DNA of 64,000 nucleotides from Ceratodon purpureus (lineage: Eukaryota > Streptophyta > Bryopsida > Pseudoditrichales > Ditrichaceae). The DNA is taken from assembly GCA_014871385.1 (NCBI GenBank), contig CM026427.1, positions 14,220,430 to 14,284,429 of the forward strand, written 5' to 3'. Positions within the stretch are counted from its first letter, which is position 1. Every line of letters begins with the position of its first letter. The position numbers and the translations under genes are program-made. The notes beneath the pieces are model-generated. The model was not told the DNA's origin and made no database searches. It saw nothing but the letters and a program-made list of their open reading frames with translations. Below are positions 25,345-37,349 of this stretch, piece after piece.

Positions 25345-27920
25345 GATGACAATCTCACTCATGCCAAGTTTTGATGTACAAATGGCCTTCCAGTGGGCCA
25401 TAACTTGCTATCACTTATACACAAATAATTCCTTTACTTGCAATCTTGGAACTGACACCAATCCATTGCCCAATAGTTGTCAGATTGCAGATAATGATTA
25501 ACAAACCTGCATAGAACTCTATAATTATATAGAGGTTTTTATACAGCTTTAATCTCATATACTCGATCTGATCATGATAATACACTTGGTTATATCAAAA
25601 CATCAATGTTCAGTCTAATGAGCCATTAGTCTAATTGTGCCAAACCTTTGGTTTGATCTTTACCAATAAACATGCATTATTGACCATAATGATTTTTTAA
25701 ACACACAAAAATCAATGAATCTATTTTTTTTGAAAAATGAACCTTCTTTTTCTAAAATTGATCGATGGCGGGTTTGGCAAAAATAATGTTACATATGTTT
25801 ATTGAGGGATTTATGGTTGTAATAAGAAATTTTTGAGTTCAACAAGTTCCGACGTCGGTTTTTTAGCTTCAAAATATGTTGCATAACATGCTTGCTTACT
25901 GTTAAAAGCCTATTTGCACTAGTTGTTTATTCTCTAATGAAAGTGTAGCACTGATAATAAACGTGACATTTTAATCAACTATAAATTTGGAAAAGCGCCA
26001 TTTTTTGTGTGTTTGTTGTGTAGAACATGAATTATCAATACCTCCTATGGCTCAAAATACAAATCAAAAGTGACACATATGCTTCCAGTGTGCACGGTGA
26101 GACCGACTCACATCTTATGCAAATTTTGTAGCCTAATGCAATGTGTGGCCCAATGTGTAGCAATTGGAGGTTTTGAATCTGCAATTGTGGAGCCACTTGA
26201 GTTTGGAGATGTTGTATGTTACAAACCAACGTGCTAAAGTTACATGTTATGGGTGGTTTGTATTTATTGATTTTAAAGTTGCTGGTGAAAATCCATCATT
26301 ACACACAAATATGTAATTGAAACCAAAGAATAAAGAAGTTATTTTAAATATTTTGTATAAATAGGAATTTAATTTTTTTCAAAGAATTTTTTAATAGATA
26401 CAATTAGTAATGTGGTGATCAAAAGTTTGAAACTACAATAAAAACAACCTTAAAAATTTCACCTTATTAGCATTCAATTTGTTTTAGATCAAATCATGGT
26501 CCAAGAATACAATTACTTTTTCTATTAGACATTGAAAAACATATTTATGTTACCGAAAGCAATTTTTTGTATTCTTTACAAAGCTCCAAACTTTTGTTTA
26601 TTCATTAGAGAAAATTGAAAATTTTATAATAAAAAAATATCATTGTTGTTGAAAAATTGAAAAATTTGATTCTTATTGTAGTCGTGATGACCATCTACCT
26701 CCTCTAACTCCAATTATACAACTTTCACAAATGCCAACTTTTGATGTAGGAATGGCCCTCCAAAGGCCATTGATTGGGGTTACTTATACACAAATAATTC
26801 CTTCACTTGCAATCATGAAACTGACACCAATCCATTGCCCAATAATTGTTAGGTTGCTGGAGATAATTAACAAGTCTGCATAGAACTCTATAATTACATA
26901 GAGGTTTTCATAAAGCTTCAATCCGAGAAGGACACTTACTTGATCTAATTAGTGTTTATTGCTGATGATGAAAATACATTTACTTATGTCTTATCATTAA
27001 TGTTTAATCAATATTTATTGTTGCTGATGAAAATACATTTATTTATGTCATATCATTAATGTTTACATAGTTATATCAAATCATCAATGTTCACTTTGTT
27101 ATGTCAAATCATCAATGTTCGATCTAATGAACATTAGAATATTGTGCTAAAGTTTTGTTTGATTTTCCCCAAAATATGCATAATTGACCATATTGCAATA
27201 AAATCACATTTAAAAATTTATGATAGAATTGCATTCATCTTAAAATTATGATCAATATTTGTATTATTTTTGAATTCAACAAGTTCCAGCATGGGTATGT
27301 TAGCTTCATAATCTGCTGCATGATGCACATGCTTATAGTTAAAAGCCTATTTGCACAAATTGTTTATTCTCTTATGAAAGTGTGACATTGATAAGAAACA
27401 TGACATTTTTAATCAACTAGAAATCTAAAGAAGTGTCATTTTTCCCTGTTTGTTGTGTCGAACATGAATCATCAATACCTCCAATGGCTTTAAATAAGAA
27501 TAAAAAGCTGTACATTTGCTGTTAGTGTGCACGGTCACAGCGACTCACATATTATGCAAAGTTTGTGGCCCTATGTGTAGCAATTGGAGGTTTTGTATCT
27601 GCAATCGTAGAGAGACTGACCAATGTTATATGCCACAGACCAACGTGTTAAAGTCACATGTCATGGGTGGTTTGTATTTATTGATTTCAAGGTTACTGGT
27701 GAAAATCCATCATTACACACAAATATGTAATTGAAACCAAGAACAAAAGTAATCATTTTAAATATTTTGTATAAATAATAATATAATTTTTTTTGAAGAA
27801 TTTTTTAATAAAGATAATCAATAATGTAGTAATTAAAAGATTGAAACTATAACAAAGACTATCTTAAAAAGTTCACATTATCAACACTCAATTTGTTTAA
27901 GATCAAATTATGGTCTAAGG
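25345..27920. repeat. Diverged tandem duplication, about 1.2 kb per copy
   Basis: Copy A (about 25345-26510) and copy B (about 26685-27920) are collinear with an offset of about 1.37 to 1.43 kb. Matching anchors include TACACAAATAATTCCTT, CTGACACCAATCCATTGCCC, GCATAGAACTCTATAATTA, AAAAGCCTATTTGCAC, GTTTGTTGTGTNGAACATGA and GGGTGGTTTGTATTTATTGA. Copy B also carries an internal short tandem expansion (TGATGAAAATACATTTA and ATCATTAATGTTTA units, about 26955-27120). Neither copy holds a conserved frame, and the ends do not match a known transposon type. Confidence 0.8.
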
Positions 27921-29280
27921 TTTAGGAGAATAAATATTTTAACTGTAAACGAAGCTTATAATATTGGGCTTTATGGATTAGATTATCTTAAAAATTGATA
28001 TATTACTTTATAATCAAGGTAGATAAATATACCATCTCACAAAAATTACTACTTTTAATCTCTAAAGGTCAATTGTCTATAATCGGATTTTTAAGATATT
28101 AGGTAGGTTTATTCACTTTCAATCATAAATCTTATTTTTTGATAAATTTTTGTAGACTTGAAAAATTACAAAAACTACTTTGATAAAATATGTTTTTTTT
28201 CAATATATGGTACAAAAAGTATTTTTATTCTTGGAAAGCTTTTGCATTCTTTAGGAAGCTCCAAAATTTTGTTTTACTCCTCAAACACCACTGTGATCTT
28301 TAATACAAATAAATGAATAATTTATTTATTTATGAAATTGTCCCAAAAACCAAAAATTTAAATTTAAAAGAAAAATCATAGTAGAAAAATATCATTCTAT
28401 AAGGAGTCAAAGTTTTTCATTCTTTTTGGTTAAGATGTAAAATAAACTTTTCATTATCATACTAAGGTAAAGATTTTTTTTTTTTTCTTCTTTGAAAATA
28501 GACCTAAAACCTTTGTTTTGATTGCATAGATTCATATTCTATAATAAATTGAGTTAACAAAAAAATTAAATGAATATTAGCATTAATAGGAATCAATAAT
28601 CCATTCACGATTATTTTTTGTAATAGTACACTCTTTTGTAATCTCTCAAACATTGTGCATCAATAACCAAAACCATGTATACCATACTAGTGGTATACCT
28701 CCAACTTATATAGAGCAAAAATTTGAATAAGAGAAAAGTCAAAGTCTATTAATTCTATTTAGGTAGGATTACAAAAAAAATAATGTTTCTTACTTCAAAT
28801 TCTATAATTTTCTAATCTGTGAGGTCAATTTAATGAAATTTCATATGCACAATCTTGTAATAATGCAAAGCAAGATCCTATGACAAAAAGAATAAAAATG
28901 CAAAGAAAGCCTATGTTTTTTTTTTTTTTCATTCCTTACCTTAGAAATGGCACTATTAAAACGTGTTTATTGAAAAATGGTCAAGAAATCGTACGGGTAA
29001 AAAATCAATAGCTTACTATCACTATTAGGAGGGGATTTTTAGGCAGGTTTTGCTCCAAGTCACAAAGGAATTAAAAGGGTAATCAAGAACCAATTGAATG
29101 TTTTTTATTTTTTTTATTTTTTTGAAACAAATGAACGTATATTCATTGGAAAGGGAAACCCGATTGCATGTTCTAACACACACACTCACACACACACACA
29201 AATAAGGATAGCTTCCAATCTTTTTATCAACTCCCATATGCAACCCATGAAAAAGAACTCCCAACAGTACTTATCTTCAT
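27921..29280. other. AT-rich intergenic DNA with a CA microsatellite
   Basis: Contains T runs near 28478, 28918 and 29100 and an interrupted (CA) microsatellite at about 29175-29202. No gene is visible. Confidence 0.55.
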
Positions 29281-29393
29281 TGAAGCCCACTGTTCACGGT
29301 ACAACGAACACTGGTGGTATTAGGTCCCCCAGTACGAACCCACTTGATATCACAAAATTGGTGGAGCGAGAAGCAACAGGCCCCAGACCTAGC

Positions 29394-29525
29394 CACGTGG
29401 ACCCCCTCTGGATATCAGTTGATGAGTTCACTTTGCAGCCAGCCCCTGGTGGGGCCCGCACCAGCCATTGGACAGAGCAAACTGGTGCAGGGCTATAAAT
29501 AAGGAATCAGAGAGCCAGGGCCTAA
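29394..29525 (+). promoter_or_regulatory. Promoter-like block: G-box, ATTGG, TATA
   Basis: In order on the plus strand are CACGTG (29394-29399), ATTGG (29466-29470, an inverted CCAAT) and TATAAATA (29494-29501), spaced as in a plant core promoter. Two more CACGTG motifs follow at 29672-29677 and 29693-29698, the last within ACACGTGGC, an ABRE-like context. The block lies in a GC-rich island at about 29280-30020. No recognised gene follows; a 36-codon ATG frame at 29912-30022 is the cleanest short frame. It could be an unannotated gene start, a far upstream promoter, or a retroelement LTR. Confidence 0.4.
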
Positions 29526-30700
29526 AGTGAAAGGTAGGGGTGGGGGGGCTTTAATGAATGGGAAAAAGGCAGGACATAAGCTGTTGGGAGCCCAGCTCTC
29601 TGCCACGGTAGCCAGCTTATCCGAGTTTGGGGTGCAAGGGAAATGGGCTGCTGATGACCCTGGTTTCACTCCACGTGACAATCCTCGGCTGACACGTGGC
29701 ATTGGGGGGGCCATTTGGGTCCCATTTTTGTTGTTTTGTTTGGGAGTTAATCCAATCTGGGTTGCAAGTTGCAGCATCTATTTTGGGTCCAAAATTGTTG
29801 ATGTCTGTAGCCCCACCCGCTTCAGCGTGCTCCACATGGCAAAAGGGGTACATGCCTGGTTTATGCCAAAGGGACCTGCACTGCACATTTGACTAACTTG
29901 GAGTTGATTCCATGCAGTACGTGACGAGCCCTCTGGAGTTTGGTGACGCTTTGGGGGCTTCGCTGAAGTTGGGATGGGGATTGCTTTTCAGCTGCTGGGG
30001 ATTAGGGCCCACCGCGTTCTAGAATTGGTTTAAAAATAATTGACCCAATTCCAATCTTGGTTTAAAAAAAACTTGAGATTAAGTTATGCATGAAATTATC
30101 TTGTTTTGTATTGGAAAGTGAGTGAGTGGCTCGAGATGTTTGCATGAAGTTGTGTAGTCCAATCAAATGGGTGATTATTATGGAATAGAAGTATGTGCTA
30201 CAATCGGAGACATGAATGATGCAAATTTAAATCAAATGACGTTACACACAAAATGCTAGAGTTATTATGAACTAAGAATTATTGGGCGGCTAGCATACTA
30301 TGTCTTTTGTATATTTACATCCTTTTCTAATAAAGTGTATCAATATTGTCATTATATAGAATAACATTACTTTAATCTAATTCAAACAGCCACTTATTTT
30401 TTGAACAAATTATTAACTAATATTTTTTCTTTGTGGTATCTTTAAAACACCATTAACATGTCGTTTAAGTACGTAGCAATCAACACATTTCATATTCTAT
30501 AACCTCCAACTTCTTGATTATCATGACTATTATATTGAATTACTACTGGTTGCATATTTGGTAAATTTTAGAACTTGTACAATCCAATGAATTATGTATA
30601 ATTCAATATGATTGAAGATTCTTACTAAGTTTTCCACTTGTTAACATACTGAATAGTGTAAAAAATATCACAATAACACCTCAAAAATCCACTAATTTTC

Positions 30701-31546
30701 AACCCCTAAACGGCCAAGGGTGTTTTTCATCAAAACTGCCTGAAAACAGCCCCTCTTCAAAGCAAGGTGGATTTTGCAAACTTGGGGTCTTAATTAGTAC
30801 ATCTAACCGAAAGATCTTGTAGCTAACTTCTATGTCTACATGTGCACGAAATCTTACACACTCATTCCTTACCAATTGCAAGATCATAACGTTCAAAGTT
30901 GAAAAACAAGTTTTTTTTCCCTGCGCAAAAAGGGATCAGCAGAGTTTTGAAGGCCCAAAAAACCATTTTTTTGCATTATGAAATTTGGGGGTTTTGATGC
31001 ACGTCAAAGAAGACTGAGTTAACTAATTGTGCTAAAAAATTTATATTCAAAAAAGTTGTGGAAGATTGCCAAATAAATCATTTTCCGCTAGGGGGTATAC
31101 TGAAATTCACAAACAAAGGCCGTTTTTTGACAATAAAAATAGCATATGAAAAAAATTTGGATTAAAAATCCGAACGGTGGAAACATGCTCTACTACTTTC
31201 TCTATACATAAAATTTTTTATTTTTGAAAAATATCTAAATCTCAATTTGTGGTGGAATTTCAAAGTTTCGTCTTTAGGCAGATTTGGGCAGTTTTGGGCA
31301 GTTTCGGGCAGAAATTGCTGCATTCACAGTGGCTGAGAGCCTGCCCGTGGAAGGCCGTTTTATGCTCAGAGAAGCATAACTTTTTCTCACTTCATCCAAA
31401 AAAAATAAAAAAAAATATACCCATAAACCTCTTGAAAAAACCTTTTTCCACAAAAAATTTCAAAAAATTTCAAGTAAATTTGAATTTTTAGGAACCTGCC
31501 CAAATTTCAAAAACGCCCATTCTAGGACAATGGCCGTTTAGGGGTT
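30701..31546 (-). mobile_element. Inverted-repeat element with AACCCCTA ends (family M2)
   Basis: The left end AACCCCTAAACGGCCA equals the reverse complement of the right end over 16 bases. The 846-bp interior is non-coding, with AT-rich parts and a TTGGGCAG/TTCGGGCAG repeat near 31285. Read on its minus strand, it shares CAACTTTGAANGTTATNATC and nearby sequence with the plus strand of 49986-50905, so the two are homologous in opposite orientation. No clear target duplication. Confidence 0.65.
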
Positions 31547-31849
31547 AAGAAACCTAGAAGAGATAAATACCCACAAGTTCATGCTCAGTAGTGACAACAA
31601 AGCAGTTCCTAGCATACCACCTTCCACATTCAGATATCTCTCTGGTGTTTTTCAGTAAGTATTGCATGAAATTGTTCAACATTCAATCTTTCACCGTAAA
31701 AAAACCATGGAACTTCCGTACTAGCTCGTTAGTATAGTAACCATTCACCCTCATTAAAAATAATATCTCAAGCACTCCCCCACTCCACCATATCGACCAC
31801 TCAGATCCAATCATAACAAAGCCCTTTTAAACAAGTCACCAAAAGAAAA

Positions 31850-32660
31850 ATGTACTCAAGACCTTCATTCCCAAACAAAAATCCAAAAACCACTTGCAAA
31901 GAGACTCATGTCATCCTGTCCCGAACTGAAACTCCCAAAAAGTACGCCCAGGCACTGCACCCCCTCCAATCCCATGCCCCCCCCACAACGCAAATCCAGC
32001 CGGAGCCAGCCCGCCCCTCTGTGGGGCCCACCTTCCGTCCGCCCCCCGAGGCTGAACCATTCCAGGCGGAGAGGCCAGACCCCGCATGTGGGGCATCATG
32101 GCCCTCCCAACAACACGCGAACCTTCCTCCCCTGAAAAATATATATGCAGTGTCGCCCTCTCCCACCCCCCGAAGATACCGCCCCGCACTGTTCCCGCAG
32201 GGAGTTTCCCCGGCCCCGGCCCCACCCATTTTGTGGACCCCGGCACACGGGAACGCGACGGGGAACGGGACGAACAACCATCACGTGCCCTGCGTGGACG
32301 ACGCGACTCTCACACCTTGATGTGGCCATGCGACCATCATGCAACTGCGTCACCCACCGGCTGGCCCGGGCCGGGATCCGCTCCGCAGAGTAGCGGTCCG
32401 GGGTGGAGGGCCCTGTAGCGCTCCGATCGTGCGGTTGGGGTCCCCCCCCGGGGGGTTGAGATCGGATCGTGGCCGTCTGTGAGGCGCCATCATCCTGTCC
32501 AGACCTAATTTCGCAGTGCCAGGAGTCGCCAAGTCTGATCACCCTCAGCTCGTGGTCCTGTGGGAACGACACACTCACAGACAACAAACACACAGACACG
32601 CAGACAACTCGCGGACACATCGACGGAGAGAGAGAGAGAGAGTGCTCGTGAGAGACGCGA
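31850..32660 (+). promoter_or_regulatory. GC-rich promoter and leader of the NINJA-like gene
   Basis: The DNA switches abruptly to C-rich, CpG-rich sequence here. TATATATG at about 32141-32148 is the best TATA candidate, and CACGTG lies at about 32281-32286. A GA tract (about 32625-32642) sits where a 5' leader would be expected; a similar tract occurs in the NSF leader. The transcription start was not determined. Confidence 0.45.
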
Positions 32661-33919
32661 ATTCTTGCTAGTTGGCGATGGTTTGCGGATATGGTGTTGT
32701 TTGGCGGGTAGGGAGAGCTAGTGGAGGGGGCTGTGGAGTGGCGATGGATTGGTGATAGCGAATGTGCGGGGGGGAGGGGTGTGAGGGGGAGGGGATTGAT
32801 TGCATGCCTGTCTCTGGGGGAGGGCGTTTAGTTGACGGGAGGACTGTGGTTTCGAGGACGTGGAGTACTGGCTGGCTGGTGGCGCGTCGTCGTACCTGAG
32901 GCGGGAGTGGACGACATGGCATGTGTTGCGATACTGTGATGGGAGTTCTGGTGAGTGACGTGTTTTATGGCTTTCGTGTGGTGAGGAGTGTGGAGTGTGT
33001 GGAGGTGGATGTATTGGTAGGGGCGTGGAGGTGGTTGTTGCGCGTCTGGAGAGGGTGAGTTCGTGTGCATTGCGAGATCTGGTGTTGGCGCGGTGGAATT
33101 CACCGGGAGGCATTGTGGATAGGGGTTGGTTGTGTTTTAGTTCTGTTTGGGACTAGAATGGAGTGGTTTTGGAGTTTTGGTGACGAGAGTTTGTTGATTG
33201 AATCGTCATTTGCTAGAGGTTGTCGCGGCTGTTAGTTGTTGACCTTAGTCAAGCGTAGTACTTGGCTTGAATACGATATACTGACTGTGATTCGCACAGT
33301 CTAGGAAGCAAGGTGTCGTGCCACTATGAGCAGCACCACGTCGACTGCAGGAATCGTTGCGCGTTTTCTGCTTTGGGGACGTAGTTGGGGAGAGGATAAT
33401 TAGAGCCTGATTAGGAGGCGTATAAGAGACTGAAGCTCTGGAGTCTTCGTGGCTGGTAGGGGTTTCGTGTACTCTCTGTGGTTTGTTAAGTACTTGAGTT
33501 AAACTAGACGACCTTGTTTACTTCACGCTGAAGCTGCTACCTAGGTTCTCACGACCTTAGATAGAGTGCTCATTGGTTGGTGTCGCTGTGTTTCTGGAAT
33601 TCGCATGGACATGTAATTGGACTCTCGTAGTCGGAGACGTACCATATCTGTGATGCTCAATGTTATTGTCATTAGGTTAGAAGATTCGCATGCTAGACAA
33701 TCGGCATGTCTCAGTGATCTTGACCACGGCATACGATTGGACTAGTTTCTGGATTCGTGTGAATGAGACTTGGTTGAATATGAGCTGGAGGGGATTAACT
33801 TGGTCTGATGTCTTAAGTGCTTTCGTTGCAGATGTGACTTCTAACATATTCTTCATCGAAGTGAGAGCTGGAGGAAACCACGGTCTCCACAGATTGAGTA
33901 GCCAGGGGCTTGACTTGCC
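32661..33919 (+). other. Probable 5' UTR with leader intron of the NINJA-like gene
   Basis: This stretch is T/G-rich and holds no conserved frame, as expected for an intron in a leader. A plausible donor is GGCGGGTAGGG near 32705 and a plausible acceptor is TTTCGTTGCAG ending near 33831, leaving about 90 bases of leader before the ATG at 33920. This is inference from splice signals only. Confidence 0.4.
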
Positions 33920-36900
33920 ATGGCTGGCAATGCAGATAACCACTATGCCCCCGCAAGCAACGAATCAAATCCAGGAGGGTCGTGGGGTGCAGCCCCACCG
34001 ATCATGCACAGCTGGTGCTTGCAATCCGACGAACCAGCATCGGGGTCTCTCCAGGCAGATAGCCGTGATAGCAAGTCGCGGCTTGCGAACGATGCAGATG
34101 ACGACTGCGGTTTTGATCTAAATCTAGGTCTATCGCTCGGAGGAGGGAAGAGTAGTAAACCGAAGAGCAGGGAGAAGGAGAAGGAAGTTCTTCTAGACAG
34201 AGACACATTTCGTGACAGAGACAACTTCAGGGCTGAGATTGGAGATAGACGAGAAAGCGTTGTCTCAAAAGACGTGAATGGCGAGGAACCGTATCACGGA
34301 GGTGTCATGTTCAAACCGTTCAAGACTGAGCAGGACGAGGGTAACCCGAACCCGAACCGGGTGCAGCATTCGTTCTGGCAGGACTTGGATCGATCTGGGA
34401 GTGAGATCCAGGAAAAGGCAGTTGCTCCATCATTCCCTCCTCGTCAAATGCAAGCTCCAAGCCCCAACCAGCAGGCAACTGAGCCAAGTCGATGGGCGGG
34501 GGAGAATTCAGTGGCGGAGGATTCCAAGATGTTCGCCCAGCATATGTGGCAGGCACTGCAGGGGAAGGCAGCCCAGCCCGAGCATCAACGCGTCCCTCTA
34601 AGCCCGCAAGATGAAGCTAGCTTGATCAAAGAGCTGCAAGGTCTCCCACCGCAAGCAGTGGCAACTGCAGCCGCGTGGGCACGCGTTGTGGCTCAAGGGG
34701 GCTTTCCAATGCAGATCCTGGAAGCGATCAAGGATGGAGTCGATCCTGGGATGTCTCGTGGAATGGCATTGCAGCGATCGATGTCCATATCTAAATCGCA
34801 TTCCTCTGGTCCACATTCGGAGGTGAATCCCGCTGCATCTCCTCCCATGTCGCAGCAGACTGCTGGCCCGACTGCAGACTTGGAGAGAAGCGATTCGGAT
34901 GTCAGCAAGAACATGCAGATTGTGGAAGAGCAGCACCGGCAGGTGGCCATAATTCAGCAGCAGGAGATTGTGGAGCAGCAGCGAAAGAGGGAGTTGCAAA
35001 CGCAGAAACGGCAAGAAGCTCGGAGGAAGAGGAAAGCATTGTTGGAGGGGCAGAAGTCAAAGAAGTCATCCAAGAAGGAAGAGGAGAGGCCGGGGTCAGT
35101 TGGCCCAGGCGGAAGCCAAGGCAGCAGATCTGGGTTAGACACACCGCCCTCCTCCTTGAGAAGAACGAGTTCACTGCAACCCTCGTCCGCAATGAGCAAA
35201 GAGAATTCCGTTTCTATGGGGTCATCTCCGCCAGACAGTCAGGAGGCAGGTGGCGTTTCCAGCATCTCAGCCTTTCGCAGACCGGCGAGCACCTCATGGT
35301 TGCACAATTGGGATGGCAACAATCCGCAGATGGCAGGAATGAGCGCAGCTCCTGCGAAAGCCAAGTCTGAGAAAGATGGACGAGTGGATTCGGGTGAGCA
35401 AATGGTGGAAATCCGGCGTGCTCTGGAACGAGCGAGGGATAGGGGCGCAAAAGATAGAGGCGAGGATAGTGGAGGTCATGTGGAGTCGAGCAGTGAGGCT
35501 CGGAAAGTTGGCTCGCCTGATGTTGTGCAGATGCAGAGAATGGACCTTGACTCGAACGCTGGGGCAAGACAGGTCATGAACAGGCAGGAAGGGTCCAACT
35601 TAGGGCCTCCTCCGGGCATGATGAATAGTCCTGTTGATCCGGCGTGGATTCAAAAGATTATGGAAATGCAGATGATGATGCCCAACTTCCCTCAAATGCA
35701 GAGACGAGGTGAGGGCGGTGCTGAGAGGGCAGCTCCCATGGTGGAGCCTGAGAAAGTTTCAAAGAAAGGTCGGGCCTCCAGCCAGACGAGCTCCGGCGGG
35801 ACAGAGAGCTCTGGTGGACAAGATGAGAAGAGCGCCAATGGTGTGCGTGTGGTGCATGGGGATGCCGATGCACTGTCTTCCCCGGCAGCGAACAGTGTGG
35901 CTGGAGAACCTCGACCTAATCCGCCCAATGCAATGATGCCATCCGTAAGCAATGCGATGGCGATGGCAAACATAGCATTTCCACAGGGCGGAGGTTTTCC
36001 AATGATGCCCGGCGCCTTTCCGTTCCCGCTTCCTGGGCCGCCTGGTGGTGGTCCAGGTGGAGTACCATTCAGTGTGCCCTTCCCGTTTCCTTATCTCATG
36101 CAGTTTGCGCCCAATCCAACAACTGCAGGCGATGGAAACCCCGAGCAGCGTGCGCACCCTAACATGCCTAGCCCTTTCCAAATAGCATTACCGGCTGGTT
36201 TCAACCCACCTTTCCAAATTCAAACCCCTGAAGGGGCTGCAGCGTGGCCGTCTGCAGTGGTACGTCCACATGCGACTCCCCCTCAGTCTCCGCCTCGCAG
36301 TGCTGCAGTGAAATCGAGCCAATCTGGATTGTCTCGCGACGACGACAAGCATGGTCCTCGAGGTAGGTTTAGGGGTTTACCTTTTGTTCCTTCTGAACGT
36401 GTGAATCGTAAAGTTCAAGAGCTTCTCTGTATGGTTCTGGCTTAGAAGATACAAGACGAACCTTCACTTGGAGGCGGTGTCTGGTGTGCTAACTTTAAGA
36501 TTTTGCAATTATAATCTGCCAGGGGCAAAAGGCAAAGAGCATGCCAGGAGTCGCAACTCATCCCCTGCCAGGGACTTACCTGCACAGTCCTTGGTGAAAG
36601 CAAATTCGATGGGCAGTGGCGCATTCAACAGACTGCGTACCACAGGGGTACCTGCTAACTCCTCGCCTCTGGCTCCCCAATTTGGAATCTCCCGGTCAAA
36701 GTCAGACGCAGTGGCACTGCGAAGAGAAGGCTCAGTTGGAAGTGCATTTGCAGCGCCAGTGGAGCAGCAACAACAATTTCCACCTCCAAGTAACGGGCAG
36801 TCCAATTCTCCCACAGAAAATGGACCAAAAGGCTCCACTGGAGCTGCATCCGTTTCTCGCCCCGAGCCTGTGAATTCTCGCGGTGCTCCACCTGCAGGAG

Positions 36901-37349
36901 AAGACGCTGGCCCGTCAGGTTCTGGAGCACCTGGCAATTCACACCAGCCTGAGCATACCGCAGCGCAGAGCACTTCCGGAGCTGAAGAAGTTGTCAGAAG
37001 ACCGCACCCCACTGGGGTTTGGAGGCAGGGCTCTTTGCCAAGCTTCGAAGGCATCGCTGGGCAAGAAGCCTCTAGTCTTCGGCCAGGGGTTGCCCCAGGG
37101 GTCCACTTTGGCGGCACAGGCACCCCGCCTGACCTGCCATGGGTGACGTGCAATGGCACCATATCAGGCGTCCTGTACAGAGTGGAGAAGGGTCAGGTGC
37201 GAATCGTCTGTGCATGCCATGGGCGGCACATGACACCGGCAGAATTCGTCCAACATGCTGGATGTGGTGAAATTCCCAACCCGGAGAAGGCAATTGTCGT
37301 GGGCCCTTTCACAGTGATGTCGCAACAACCGGCCTCTGCTCAAGCATGA
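33920..37349 (+). CDS. NINJA: NINJA/AFP-family transcriptional co-repressor adaptor, 1089 aa
   Basis: Two coding exons, 33920-36362 and 36523-37349 (3270 nt). Three family hallmarks appear in order: an EAR motif DLNLGLSLG (residues 66-74) that recruits TOPLESS-type co-repressors; a basic segment with RRKRKALLEGQKSKK (about 364-388), a likely nuclear signal matching the NINJA-B region; and the C-terminal domain (about 1015-1075) with LPWVTCNGT and VCACHGRHMTPAEF, which in NINJA binds TIFY/JAZ partners. In jasmonate signalling NINJA links JAZ to TOPLESS, and the related AFPs act on ABI5. At 1089 aa it is more than twice the length of Arabidopsis NINJA (about 425 aa); the extra length is low-complexity Gln/Pro/Met/Gly-rich sequence plus a helical segment around 230-275. 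The ATG is the first in frame and directly precedes the N-terminus. NINJA versus AFP cannot be settled by eye. Confidence 0.94.

Noticed and set aside
31906-32620. Several long open frames on both strands in the C-rich region
   Set aside because: They result from high GC content that removes stop codons. They overlap in many frames, lack protein-like composition and sit in a promoter.
32668-33113. Minus-strand Pro/His/Thr-rich frames
   Set aside because: They are antisense shadows of the T/G-rich probable leader intron of the NINJA-like gene.
34598-37162. Long antisense frames across the NINJA-like exons
   Set aside because: They are shadows of GC-rich coding sequence on the other strand; no family resemblance was seen.
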